DNA from: Lucinisca nassula
Taxonomy: Eukaryota > Mollusca > Bivalvia > Lucinida > Lucinidae
NCBI GenBank assembly: GCA_963580285.1
Contig: OY757020.1
Span: forward strand, 102,117,497-102,181,496
DNA length: 64,000 nt
Direction: 5' to 3'
The number at the start of each line of letters is the position of its first letter. Within the stretch, counting starts at the first letter, position 1. The translations under genes were made by a program, and so were the position numbers. Under the pieces are notes generated by a model. The model worked only from the letters and a program-made list of their open reading frames with translations. It made no database searches and was not told where the DNA came from. Below are positions 10,116 to 21,774 of the stretch, piece after piece.

Positions 10116-10211
10116 AAAAAGTTTACGCACGACGGACGACGGACGACGGACGACGACGCCGGACATCTTACGGTCACAAAAGCTCACCATGACCTTCGGT
10201 CAGGTGAGCTA

Positions 10212-11433
10212 AAAATCCTTGGATACTATCCATCACCAAGGCCTTCGTCTGGCCATGGGAGCCTTCCGTACTTCTCCCGTATTAAGCCTTTATGTAGAAG
10301 CAGGTGAACCATCTTTAACCTCGCGCAGAGAGAAACTTTCTCTTCAGTATGCTATCAGACTTGCTGCAAATCCATCTAACCCGGCATCCAAAATTTCATT
10401 TCCACCTCAATTTGTAGATAAGTATGAAACAAAACCCACAGCAATCAAACCTTTTGGATTACGTATTTTACCACTGCTGGAAAATTCAGGTATCGACCTT
10501 ACAAATATTCAAAAAGATGAAACCGCCGAAGTTCCATCTTGGTGTATTAAACAACCTTCTATTCTGTTCGACTTACATGATGGAAAAAAATCCGAATCAA
10601 ATCCAATACTTCTCAAACAAAACTTTCAGGTACTGCAGTCACGTTACAATGATTACCAGCAAGTCTATACTGATGGTTCCAAAGAAGGAGATAAAGTTGG
10701 TTGTGCGTATGTTTCTAAAGATACGCACAAAACCATGCGCCTTCCAGATGGTTCATCTATTTTTACAGCTGAAGCCAAAGCAATAGACTTAGCTTTAGAT
10801 TTTATCAGTTCTTCAACAATTCAAAAAGCAATACTATTTTCTGATTCACTTTCTGTGCTTCAGGCTTTAGACCATTCATCATATAAAAATCCTCAAATTC
10901 AAAAATTGATCGAAAAACATCATGAAATTTCTAAAACACACCAAATCTTCTTTTGTTGGCTTCCAAGCCATATTGACATTGTCGGCAATGAATATGCTGA
11001 CAAGAAAGCAAAGGAATCGCTCAATCTTGATCCATCTATTTTTAAAATATATATCAACAGATACATCTTGTCGGAAAGGCAAGGCGAATGGGAACGTGCA
11101 ATAAATAACAAACTTCATGCCATTAAACCTGTCGTTAGTACAAAATGCTCTCCTCCACAGTTTTCAAGAAAAGAGGACGTAGTATTAACACGACTGCGCA
11201 TCGGCCATACTAGAGTTACTCATTCTTATATTTTTAATGGTGATGATCAGCCTTCTTGTGTAGGTTGTGATCAGCCATTCACTGTGAAACATACCTTAAT
11301 TGACTGTATTGACTTTTCACCCTCACTTATTTTATATTTCAAAGCTGACACTTTGCAACAACTCTTTCGAGATGTACCTGTTGATAACATTATTTTATTC
11401 TTAAAAGAAATTGGCCTTTTTCATAAGATATAA
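10212..11433 (+). pseudogene. X1 ORF2, thumb/RNase H segment (right part of split LINE copy)
   Basis: This continues X1 after H1, equivalent to residues 816-1228. Reading resumes at AAA (10213) as KSLDTIHHQG. RNase H motifs YTDGS, AEA and FSDS are present, and the C-terminal CX2CX7HX4C knuckle and the natural stop are kept. An in-frame loss of 7 codons changes FKIPFNNFKPFINRY to FKIYINRY. SHIDIVGNEYAD replaces the usual SHIGIVGNEYAD. The ORF was probably intact when H1 landed. Confidence 0.92.
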
Positions 11434-11581
11434 CTGTTTCAGATTTTTATACATTATCATTCTGACTTGTTACTTTTAATATCGTCATAATTATTCATGC
11501 CGTTTAACCATTAACAGACTGACGCTTATGACCCACCAAGAGGGTTGACGCGTCGTTAAACACGAAATCATCATCATCATC
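11434..11581 (+). other. X1 3' UTR and (ATC)n tail
   Basis: Standard X-family 3' end with the terminal stem-loop and about five ATC units. It directly abuts an X 5' UTR fragment of the same strand that starts at TGGCACGGTCAATCGGCTGG, so no non-X DNA separates X1 from X3. Confidence 0.88.
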
Positions 11582-11650
11582 TGGCACGGTCAATCGGCTG
11601 GTAACGCCGAGCCCTAGAGATACCGCTTTGCTTTCTCTTCAACTCTTTTT

Positions 11651-12903
11651 ATACACCGCCACACGATAGTGGCGGGGTATTACGTTATACCCTCCGGTGT
11701 CCGTCCGTCCGTCCATCCGCACTTCGTTTCCGATCGATAACTTGAGTATTTTTCCACGGATTTTGTTCAAATTTTGCATACATATTGGTATCGGGGATGA
11801 GTGGTTTGGGATTGTTAATGGGCAAAATCCGTTAATTTTTAGCAGAGTTATTGCCCTGTTCAGTATCTGAAAAATGGTTTTTGGCCTCTAATTCCCTTAC
11901 TATATGGAATATCTGGATGAAACTTCACAGATATATAGAGAACTAAAGGTTCATATTGTGGCCAAGGACTGCTACTCTGGCTGTTCCAGTTCTTGAGTTA
12001 TCTGCCCTTGATGTATTTAAAAAATGCATTTTAGACTGTAGTTCGTTTATCATTTACAATATCTTGCTGAAACTTCATAGATATGTAGTAGATGAATTGT
12101 TATATACTGTGGCAAAGGAACATGACTCTGGCTTTCCCAGCGATTGAGTTATCTGCCTTTAAAATATCTGAAAAATGGTTTTTGGCCTCTAGTTCCCTTA
12201 CTATATGGAATATCTCGATGAAACTTCACAGATATATAGAGGACTTAATGGTTCATATCATGGCCAAGGACCGCTACTCTGGCTATACCAGTTCTTGAGT
12301 TATCTGCCCTTGAAGTATTTAAAATGCATTTTAGACTGTAGTTCCTTTATTATTTACAATATCTTGCTGATACTTCATAGATATGTAGTAGATTAAATGT
12401 TACATACTATGGCAAAGGAACATGACTCTGGCTTACCCAACAATTGAGTTATCTGCCCTTGAAATATATGAAAAAAGGGATTTTGGCCTATAGTTCATTT
12501 ATTATTTGAAATATATGGATAAAACTTCTACACCCTCTGCTGTCTGTCTGTCCATCTGTCTGTCTGTCCCTTTTCAGTATCTAAAAAATAGTTTTTGGCC
12601 TCTAGTTCCCTTACTATATGAAATATTTGGATTAAACTTTACAGATATATAGAGGACTAAAGGGTACATATTGTGACCAAGGACCATACAGAGGAGTAAA
12701 GGGTACATATTGTGGCCAAGGACCACTACATATGCTTCCTACATCTTCTAACAACTTCATCCACTCACATTAAGACATTACACTTGCGGATCATATCTCT
12801 GCTATCCCTATCCCCTTTCTAGTTATTTAGCCTTGATATATTTTCAAATAAGTTACATTGCTTAGCAGTGGCGGGGTATTATGCAGTGTCTGTGGTGCTT
12901 TTA
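11651..12903. mobile_element. Dispersed tandem-repeat element in the X3 5' UTR (pearl-like)
   Basis: A 1.25-kb insert within a T run of the X 5' UTR (CTTTTT/TTGTATC). The left end has the hairpin CCGCCAC-ACGATA-GTGGCGG, then GGGGTATTA and a GTCC microsatellite (about 11699-11718). The core is a repeat of roughly 300 bp made of two related halves (TTTTTGGCCTCTAGTTCCCT, ACTATATGGAATATCT, GAGTTATCTGCC). Near the right end GTGGCGGGGTATTA recurs. It has no coding frame. It shares its architecture, but not its sequence, with H1. Confidence 0.75.
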
Positions 12904-13136
12904 TTGTATCTTTCCTGATACCAACCATATGCACAATTCCCTTACCCTTTTCTGTCTTTTTATCTCTAGGAGGCGGTGGCTAAACGGATCAATCGTGTAG
13001 GCATTTTGTTTATACGAGTATATCTCACGTGTATCTCTAACACTTGCGAGTTGGATAACCACTGCATTATGGTGTTCCCTTGTAGGGCACCACGGAGGGC
13101 AGAGAGCACTTGGGACGAAACTAGGATTTTTTCCGT

Positions 13137-13694
13137 ATGCCTAATGGAAAAAATAACCGCAACGCAGCTAAACGTAAAAAAGACGAGGATTCATCCGAAA
13201 CGGATGATCCCAGTCACCAATCTAGTCAACAGTCTAGTCAGCAGTCGGAAGCACCAAAGATCTTAAATTTTCCACGCTTCTTGGTTATGACATCAGTCGA
13301 AGAAACTCGCACTGTGTCAAGTTTTTCGCCTTTTGTCATTGAAGAGTATTATGTCCATTGCCGGACACCCAAAAAGCATCAAAAAGCTTAATTCAGGTGA
13401 TCTCCCCTTGGAAGTAGAGAGAACAGCAGGTTAAAAGCCTGCTTGGTACCACAAAGCTCTTCGATCTCAAGGTCAAGCACTCAAGGTGTCTCTGCACAAT
13501 ACACTCAATTCGTGTAAAGGTGGCAACCGCAATCCAGAGCTACGTCCTTGCAGCAATGCAGAGATAATTGACAACTTGAGATCAGAGGGCGTCATTGCAG
13601 TACGTAACATACAAGTTCGTAGAGATGGTGTATTGAAGCCAACAGGTACTTAAGTGTTGACCTTTAATACACCGTGTTGACCTTTAATACACCA
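13137..13694 (+). pseudogene. X3 ORF1 N-terminal part, frameshifted
   Basis: It starts MPNGKNNRNAAKRKK, followed by the Ser/Gln run and FPRFLVMTS, the usual X ORF1 beginning. Frame is lost near VIEE and again downstream by small indels, and then the insertion of X4/X5 cuts it. The zinc-knuckle half is at 20393-21220. Confidence 0.85.
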
Positions 13695-14147
13695 TGATGA
13701 TGATTTCGTGTTTAACGACGCGTCAACCCTCTTTGTGCGTCATAAGCGTCAAACTGTTGATGGTTAAACGGCATGAATAATTATGATGATATTAAAAGTA
13801 AAAAGGCAGAATGATAATGTATAAAAATCTGAAACAGTTAAATCTTATAAAAAAGTCCAATTTCTTCAAAGAATAAAATAATATTATCAACAAGTACATC
13901 TCGAAACAGTTGTTGCAAAGTGTCAGCTTTGAAATATAAAATACGTGAGGGTGAAAAGTCAACACAGGCAATTAAGATATGTTTCACAGTGTATGGCTGA
14001 TCACAACCTACACAAGAAGGCTGATCATCACCATTAAAAATATAAGAATGAGTAACTCTAGTATAGCCGATGCGCAGTCGTGTTAATACTACGTCCTCTT
14101 TTCTGGAAAACTGTGGAGGAGAGCATTTTGTACTAACGACAGGTTTA
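13695..14147 (-). mobile_element. X4: 5'-truncated LINE 3' end
   Basis: Minus-strand 3' terminus of family X, 453 bp: tail, 3' UTR and ORF2 C-terminus (about the last 100 codons). Its truncated end joins directly to the (ATC)n tail of X5, giving a head-to-tail X5-X4 tandem between one shared target duplication (13683-13694 and 20394-20405). Confidence 0.88.
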
Positions 14148-14304
14148 TGATGATGATGATGATGATGATGATTTCGTGTTTAACGACGCGTCAACCCTCT
14201 TTGTGGGTCATAAGCGTCAAGCGGTTAATGGTTAAACGGCATGAAGAATTATGAGGATATAAAAAGTGAAAAGGTAAGTATGATATTTTAAAAATCTGAA
14301 ACAG

Positions 14305-17300
14305 TTAAATCTTATGAAAAAGTCCAATATCTTTTAAGAATAAAATAATATTATCAAGAGGTACACTTGAAACAATTGTTGCAAAGTGTCAGCTTTGAAT
14401 AAGTATAAGTCACGGGACTGTGAAAAGTCTACACATTCAATTAAGATATGTTTAACAGTGAATGGCTGATCACAACATACACAAGAAGGCTGATCATCAC
14501 CATTAAAAATATAAGAATGAGTAACTCTAGTATGGCCGATGCGCAGTCGTGTTAATACTACGTCCTCTTTTCTGGAAACTGTGGAGGAGAGCATTTTGTA
14601 CTAACGACAGGTTTAATGGCATGGAGTTTGTTATTTATTACACGGTCCCATTCGCCTTGCCATTCCGACAAGATGTATCTGTTGATAAATGGTTTAAAAT
14701 TATTAAAAGGAATTTTAAAAACAGATGGATCAAGATTGAGCGATTCCTTTGCTTTCTTGTCAGCATATTCATTGCCGACAATGCCAATATGGTTCGGAAG
14801 CCAACAAAACAAGATTTGGTGTGTTTTAGAAATTTCATGATGTTTTTCGATCAATTTTTGAATTTGAGGATTTTTATATGATGAATGGTCTAAAGCCTTA
14901 AGCACAGAAAGTGAATCAGAAAATATAATTGCTTTTTGAATTGTTGAAGAACTGATAAAATCTAAAGCTAGGTCTATTGCTTTGGCTTCAGCTGTAAAAA
15001 TAGACGAACCATCTGGAAGGCGCATGGTTTTGTGCGTATCTTTAGAAACATACGCACAACCAACTTTATCTCCTTCTTTGGAACCATCAGTATAGACTTG
15101 CTGGTAATCATTGTAACGTGACTGCAGTACCTTAAAGTTTTGTTTGAGAAGTATCGGATTTGATTCGGTTTTTTGGCCATCATGTAAGTTGAACAGAATA
15201 GAAGGTTTTTTAATACACCAAGATGGAACTTCGGCCGTTTCATGTTTTTGAATATTTTTAAGGTCGATACCTAAATTTTCTAGCAGTGGTAAAATCGTAA
15301 TCCAAAAGGTTTGATTGCTGTGGGTTTAGTTTCATACTTATCTACAAATTCAGGTGGAAATGAAATTTGGAATGCCGGGTTAGATGGATTAGCAGCAAGT
15401 CTGATAGCATACTGAAGAGAAAGATTCTCGCTGCGCGAGGTTAAAGATGGTTCACCTGCTTCTACATAACTTTATCTCCTTCTTTGGAACCATCAGTATA
15501 GACTTGTTGGTAATCATTGTAACGTGACTGCAGTACCTGAAAGTTTTGTTTGAGAAGTATCGGATTTGATTCGGATTTTTTGCCATCATGTAAGTCGAAC
15601 AGAATAGAAGGTTTTTTAATACACCAAGATGGAACTTCGGCCGTTTCATGTTTTTGAATATTTTTAAGGTCGATATCTGAATTTTCTAGCAGTGGTAAAA
15701 TACATAATCCAAAAGGTTTGATTGCTGTGGGTTTTGTTTCATACTTAACTACAAATTGAGGTGGAAATGAAATTTTTGATGCCGGGTTAGATGGATTTGC
15801 AAGCAAGTCTAACAGCATACTGAAGAGAAAGTTTCTCTCTGCGCGAGGTTAAAGATGGTTCACCTGCTTCTACATAAAGGCTTAATGCGGGAGAAGTACG
15901 GAAGGCTCCCGTGGCCAGACGAAGGCCTTGATGATGGATAATATCCAAGGATTTTAAATAGGACTTTCTGGCAGAACCATAAACAACAGACCCATAATCT
16001 AATTTAGATCTTATTAAAGACCGGTAAAGATGTAATAAAGTATACCGATCTGCTCCCCAACTTGTATGGGCTAAAACTTTCAAAAGATTCAAAGCTTTTA
16101 AGCATTTTGCTTTAAGATATTTAATATGGGGAATAAAAGATAACTTTTGATCAAATATGACCCCAAGAAATTTGGCTTCTTCAACAACAGGAATTTGTGA
16201 TCCGTATAAAAACAGGGAAGGATGTTCGTGTTTCTTCCGTAGTTTACAAAAATGAACACACTGCGTTTTCGACTTGGAGAACTTGAAACCATTTTTATCA
16301 GACCATTCTTCTATTCTTTTTAAATTTTGTTGTAACTTTCGTTCAATTGTTTTCGTATTTTTTGAACGGTAACATATACAAAAATCATCATCATACAATG
16401 AACAATCAGTTTTGTCGTCCAAACATTGTACAATATTGTTTATTTTGATGTTAAATAGCGTAGTTGAAAGAATACTTCCCTGTGAGACTCCCTGGTCTTG
16501 ATCATAGAAATCTGACAGGGTAGACCCCACACGCACCTGAAACATGCGCTCCCCTAAAAAGCTTTCAATAAAACTGGGAAGTTTTCCTCTTAAGCCAATG
16601 TTATGTAGATCTTTCAATATTCCATAACGCCATGTTGTATCATATGCTTCTCCAAGTCGAAAAAGACAGCTACTACGTGTTCTTTGTTAATAAAAGCATC
16701 TCGTATAAATGTTTCTAGTCTTATTAAATTGTCATTGGTACTACGTTCCGAACGAAAACCCGACTGATATTCTGAAATGAGATTGTTGGACTCTAAGTAC
16801 CAGACTAATCTCGTGTTTATCATTCTCTCCAATGTTTTACACAAACAACTTGTCAAAGCTATCGGACGATAATTTGTAGGTTCTCCATGATCTTTCCCTG
16901 GTTTCGGAATTGGTACAACTGTAGCTACACGCCAGCTCTCAGGACAGACCCCTGTTTCCCAAATATTATTAAAGATATCTAAAAGTGTTGAAAGAGAACT
17001 TTTTGGCAGATGCTTAAGCATCTGATAATGAATTTCATCGGGGTCGGTTGGCGTATCATGTGATTTTTCAATGGCTTCAACGAGTTCGGATAAGTTAAAA
17101 GGTTTGTTGTATTCTTAGTGATTAAGGGATTTAAAGTTTAGATTTCTTTTCTCTTGGTTCTTTTTGAAATTTCTAAAAGTGTCAGAATAATTACGCGATG
17201 ATGACTTTCTCAAGAATGTGCTCCCAAGAGTATCTGAAATATATATTTTTTTTTTGTTGAAGCTATTGTGTCAAATTCAGTATTTAAATGTGTAAAACTA

Positions 17301-18428
17301 GAGGACTTTGTTTTTCCTGAAATTTTGCGTACCATATCCCAAACCTTATTAATGGTTTTTTTTTAGTTCAATTTGGAGACATATTCTCTCCATGACTTTC
17401 GTTTGGAAGCTCGGATTGTTCGCCGAGCTTTAGCTCTAAAAACTTTTACGTCGTTTAGCTTTTCTGAAGTGGGACTTTTGCAGAACTTATTTAGAGCCTG
17501 TTTACGCTTTTTAATAGCTTCTTTACAGTCATTATTAAACCAAGGCTTGCTTTTCTTAGTATTTGTGGAGGTCTTTGGAATGCATTGTTCTAATATATTA
17601 ATAAGTGTATCTGTGAAATCAGAAACAATGTCGGATGATTCATTAAATTGATCAAATGATAACTCTTCTTCACATAAATTATGGAATAATTCCCAGTCGG
17701 CTTTATTCATTTTCCACTTCTGGTTACAGTCCTCATCTGGTTCGTTTACGCTCTCAATTATAACAGGGAAGTGATCACTTCCGCACTGATCATCATGAAC
17801 AGACCAGTCATAGTCTAAGAAGAGAGATGGGTGACACAAAGAGAGATGTAAAGAAGATAAATGACCTGTCGCAGGGTGAAGGTAAGTATAAGATTTATCA
17901 TTCATCAAGCATATAAGATTTATCATTCATCAAGCAAAGATCGTTCTTTGCAATAAAATCTTCAACAAGTGCTCCTCTGTTATTGATATCTATACAGCCC
18001 CATAGAATATTGTGACCATTGAAGTCGCCAACTAAAACATATGGCGTTGGAAGTTGACTCAGCAATGAGTCAAGATGTTCGGGCTTTAAAGAAAATGAGG
18101 GTGGGATATATATAGAGCAAATTGTAGTTTCTTTATCCAGAGAAACCGATACTGCTAAAGCTTGTAGGTCTGTTTTTAATTTGATCTCTCTTTGTGGTAA
18201 ACATGATTTAACAAAAATTGAACTGCCACCAGATGGTTTGTTACCATAAGAATAGATATTCTTGTATGTATTGAAACCCCTGACATCTATGTTGTCATCA
18301 GTTTTTAAAAAAGTTTCTTGCAAACAAAACACCGATGGGGTTAGTAGCGAAATAAGTAATAAGAGTTCATTATAGATCGATTTAAGACCTCGACAATTCC
18401 ATTGGACTATTTTGTGTTTTAAATCCAT
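14305..18428 (-). pseudogene. X5 ORF2, multiply broken
   Basis: The whole ORF2 is recognisable (endonuclease at the 18428 end, RT in the middle, RNase H at 14560-15025) but many indels divide it. A 26-bp tandem duplication near 17895-17925 breaks the endonuclease. An AT-rich run at about 17250 and a deletion near 16650 (DLEKAYD) break the linker and RT. A 404-bp segment (about 15064-15468) is repeated at 15469-15872. The catalytic site reads YDDD in place of YVDD. It cannot encode a working enzyme. Confidence 0.9.
15064..15872. repeat. 404-bp tandem duplication within X5 ORF2
   Basis: Two adjacent copies (about 15064-15468 and 15469-15872) both run from TTTATCTCCTTCTTTGGAAC to GCTTCTACATAA and cover the start of RNase H and the preceding linker. 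The copies differ at several positions, so the event is not brand new. Confidence 0.85.
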
Positions 18429-18461
18429 TTTATGGAGAGATATTTAAAAGACTAGAAACTA

Positions 18462-19840
18462 TTATGGAGGTGCAATTGGTGATAATGATGTGCTACCACC
18501 AGCTCGTGGTATGGCTGACCTCGATCTGTTATTGCCACTTGGTGATGATGGAGTTTCATCGAACTCCATATCACTGTCACTCAAAGATCCGAATCTGTTC
18601 TGAAATTTTATATTGTCTCTTTCCATTTTACGTTGTCTGTTTGTCTTTGAGACAATTGATGTTTTTGATCGGATCTTCCGATCCCTTATTAGTTCGACCT
18701 GAGTCGGGTTTCTCTTTTACATTCGGCGCTGGCCTCGGTATCGTCGCTGTCGATCGATCCGAAGCAACCTGGATTGCGCCTTTTGATAAATTGATTGAAC
18801 TTTGTGGTGCTGGAGTGGGTTTACTCCATGCACCAGATTTTTTCAGTTCAGCAATGTATGATTCAGCAGTCTGTGTTGCGGAGCTGGTACATTTTACACC
18901 AGCACCCTTTGAGATGCTGGCGAAACTGGTGGTTGGTGTTATGTATCGCTCTTCGACAATTTTCCGCGCTTCTGGGAATGTTATCCCCCTTTGGTATTTG
19001 ACGGTGAGTATTTCTTTTTCTTTTTTCCACGCCGGACAGTCTCGGGAGAAAACAGCATGTTTGCCATCACAATTTACGCATTTGGGTTCATTTTTGCAGT
19101 TGAGATGATTATCAACATGCTTTTCTTCACCACAATTAGGACAGAGTTTTTTTCTCTGACATCTGCTTTCGTGATGGCCAAAAGCCTGACAAGAGTAACA
19201 TCTAAGAGGGTTTGGGATGTATACCTCTACGTTAATGGAAAGATATGCTACTTTGATTTTCTTGGGTAGAATTGGTGTATTAAAAGTCAACACATAAGTT
19301 GCTGTTGGTTTTAGTACACCATTTCTACGGACTTTGATGTTATGAACACCGATTACTCTTTGATCCTTCAGGTTATCAATGATCTCTTCGTCTGAACAAG
19401 GACGCAGTTCTGGACTGCGAATCACTCCTTTAGATGAGTTTAGTGTGTTGTGAAGAGATATTTTTACTGAAAGATCAAAGAGCTTTTTAGTGGCGAGCAG
19501 GCTTACAACTTGCTGTTTTCTCTCGAGTTCCAAGAGAAGGTCACCTGATTCGAGTGATTTGATACTCTTTGGATGTCCGGCTATGGCGACAATACTTTTC
19601 TCGATAACAAAGGGAGAAAGGCTTGACACAGTTCGTGTATCGTCAAGCGACGTGACGACCAAGAAACGCGGAACATTGTCAAAGTTTGGTTCAGCAGACT
19701 GCTGACTTGATTGTTGACTTGACTGCTGACTTGATTTTTGACTGTGTTCATCCGATTCGGATGAATCCTCGTCTTTTTTTACGTTTAGGTGCGTTGCGGT
19801 TAGGTGCGTGGTTGCGGTAATGTTTTTTTTCATTACCCAT
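18462..19840 (-). pseudogene. X5 ORF1, frameshifted at both ends
   Basis: About 400 codons of the X ORF1 are open in the middle, with the Ser/Gln run and all three CCHC knuckles. The start region is altered (ATGGGTAATG) and an extra A shifts frame after about 20 codons. A 4-nt loss in the GTCTGTCTGTTTGTCT region shifts the C-terminal tail. Confidence 0.87.
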
Positions 19841-20284
19841 AATAAAAAAAATCCTAGTTTCGTCCCAAGTGCTCTCCGCCCTCCGTGGAGCCCTACAAGG
19901 GAACACCATAATGGAGTGGTTATCCAACTCTCAGGTGTTAGAGATACACGTGAGATATACTCGTATAAACAAAATGCCTACACGATTGATCCGTTTAGCC
20001 ACCGCCTTCTAGAGATAAAAAGACAGAAAAGGGTAAGGTAAATGGGCATATGGTTGGTATCAGGAAAGACACAAAAACAGTTGAAGAGAAAGCGAAGCGG
20101 TATCTCTAGGGCTCGGCGTGACCAGCCGACTGACCGTGCCGGACCGCACGGCCACCCGTCTACACCGAAAAGCCAGGCCATAGAGGCGTGTTGGGTACCT
20201 GAAGCACCGCCACCTCAGGTAACCCTCAACCTCCAGGATCCCTTCTTCCGGCTTACAGGACGCCACCCACGGCAAACGGGTGGT

Positions 20285-20391
20285 GCTTCCTTTAGCTCTT
20301 ACCAGTGGGCACAGAGACCACAGCAGCAATATGCCCAATGGGAATTGAGCCCCCAGGGCCACGGCAAGGCAGGAAGTCTAATACCTGGGGG
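20285..20391 (-). ncRNA. HDV-like ribozyme, X5 copy (weakened)
   Basis: Same fold as the X2 copy. P1, P3, L3 and GCTAA are kept. The last P2 pair is lost (AGGAAGC for AGGAAGT) and P4 has several unpaired changes. A sixth terminal G:C is possible because the border shows six G on the plus strand. Confidence 0.7.
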
Positions 20392-20392
20392 G

Positions 20393-21666
20393 TTTTATTA
20401 CACCAGTTCTGCCCAAGAAAATCAAAAGTAGCATATCTTTCGATTAACGTAGAGGTATATATACCAAACCCTCTCAGATGTTGCTCATGTCAGGTTTTTG
20501 GCCACCACGAAAGCAGATGTCAGAAAAAATAACTTTGTTCAAACTGTGGTGAAGACAAACATGTCGATAATTATCAAAACTGTAAGAATGAGGCAAAATG
20601 CATCAATTGTGGTGGCAAACATGCAGTTTTCTCTCGAGATTGTCCGGCATGGAAAAAAAGAAAAAGAAATACTCACTGTAAAATACCAAAGAGCGATTAC
20701 CTTCCCAGAAGCGCGGAAAATTGTTGAGGATCGACACGCAACACCAACCACCAGTTACGCCAGCATCACAAAGGGTGCTGGTGTAAAAGTGTCAAGCTCC
20801 GAAACACAGACTGTTGATTCATACATAGCTGAACTGAAAAAATCTGGTGCATGGAGTAAATCCACTCCAGCGCCAGAAAGTTTGACCAATTTATCAAATG
20901 GCGCAATCCAGGTTGCTTCGGATCGGTGGACAGCGACCGTACCGAAGACAGTGCCGCATGTAAAAGAGAAACTCGACTCCGGTCGAACTAATAAGGGATC
21001 AGGAGATGCGAAAAAGCAAATGTCTCTAAAACAAACAGACAGACAACGCAAAAATGGAAAGAGACAATATAAAATTCCAGAACAGATTCGGGTCTTTGAG
21101 TGACAGTGATATGGAGTTCGCTGAAACTCTTATCACCACCAAGCGGCAATAACAGATCGAGGTCAGCAACACCCTAGAGATGGTGGTAGCAGAAGTATAT
21201 CACCAATTGCAGCTCCAATAAAGTTTCTAGTCTTAATCTCTTCATAAAATGGATTTAAAACACAAAATAATACAATGGAATAGTCGAGGTCTTAAATCAA
21301 ATTATAATGAACTCTTATTACTGATTTCGTTATTAAACCCATCGGTTTTTTGTTTGCAAGAAACTTTTTTAAAAACTGATGACAGCATTGATGTCAGGGG
21401 TTTCAATACATACAACTATATCTATTCTGATGGTAACAAACCATCTGGTGGCAGTTCAATTTTTGTGAAATAATGTTTACCACAAAAGGAGATCAAATTA
21501 AAACAGACCTACAAGCTATAGCAGTATCGGTTTCTCTGGATAGAAAAACTGCAATTTGCTCTTTATATATCCCACCCTCATTTTCTTTAAAGCCCGAACA
21601 CCTTGATTAATTGCTGAGTCAACTTCCATCGCCATAACTTTTAGTTGGCGACTTCAATGGTCACAA
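20393..21666 (+). pseudogene. X3, right part: ORF1 C-terminal half and ORF2 start
   Basis: X3 resumes at the codons for TPVLPKK after the X5/X4 insertion. CCHC knuckles are visible (CCSCQVFGHHESRC, CSNCGEDKH, CINCGGKH), split by a frameshift near 20525. The ORF1 tail runs to about 21220. ORF2 begins at ATG 21249 and reads the endonuclease start (WNSRG in place of WNCRG) to a TCA-to-TAA stop at about 21471. It ends at TGGTCACAA (21666), where X6 begins. Confidence 0.88.
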
Positions 21667-21774
21667 CCCCCAAGGTATTAGACTTCCTGCCTTGCCGTGG
21701 CCCTGGGGGCTCAATTCCCACTGGGCACATTGCCGCTGTGGTCTCTGTGCCCACTGGGAAGAGCTAAAGGAAGT
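21667..21774 (+). ncRNA. HDV-like ribozyme, X6 copy
   Basis: Same fold on the plus strand. One extra A in the P1 5' strand (CCCCCAAGG) would bulge P1. P2, P3, L3, P4 and GCTAA match the X8 copy. Confidence 0.75.

Larger units (their letters stand above)
1063..10211. mobile_element. H1: HINE/pearl-like non-autonomous element, with X2 nested inside
   Basis: The element is 3327 bp once nested X2 and one duplication copy are removed. Its left end carries a 17-nt near-palindrome (AGGGCCAT-G-ATGGCCCT) 4 nt inside the border, followed by GCTCACCTGACC. The right end carries the inverted copy GGTCAGGTGAGC, preceded by a small hairpin (TGACC-TTC-GGTCA) and a GACG-type microsatellite. Removing it restores the X1 reading frame, with no duplication beyond one ambiguous A. 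These traits (A/A, or T/T on the other strand, insertion, subterminal inverted repeats, terminal hairpin, internal minisatellites, no coding) match Helentron-associated elements and the bivalve pearl family. The class is inferred; the borders are seen. Confidence 0.8.
11582..13694 (+). mobile_element. X3, left part: truncated 5' UTR and ORF1 N-terminal half
   Basis: The left end lies inside the 5' UTR, so the ribozyme is missing. The UTR is split by a dispersed tandem-repeat element (11651-12903). ORF1 begins at 13137 and runs in broken frames to TTTAATACACCA at 13694, where the X4/X5 block is inserted. The copy resumes at 20393. A 20-bp direct repeat of GTGTTGACCTTTAATACACC occurs just before the junction. 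Confidence 0.85.
14148..20391 (-). mobile_element. X5: full-length but decayed LINE
   Basis: Complete minus-strand X copy of 6244 bp with a long TGATGA-type tail, 3' UTR, degraded ORF2 and ORF1, 5' UTR and ribozyme. The excess length is mostly a 404-bp tandem duplication inside ORF2. With X4 it is bounded by TTTAATACACCA on the left and TTTATTACACCA on the right (11 of 12 matching), interpreted as the target duplication. Confidence 0.9.

Noticed and set aside
9390..10190. Repeated short proteins starting MNTLEGTV
   Set aside because: Overlapping frames generated by 145-bp tandem units without stops; no other sign of coding.
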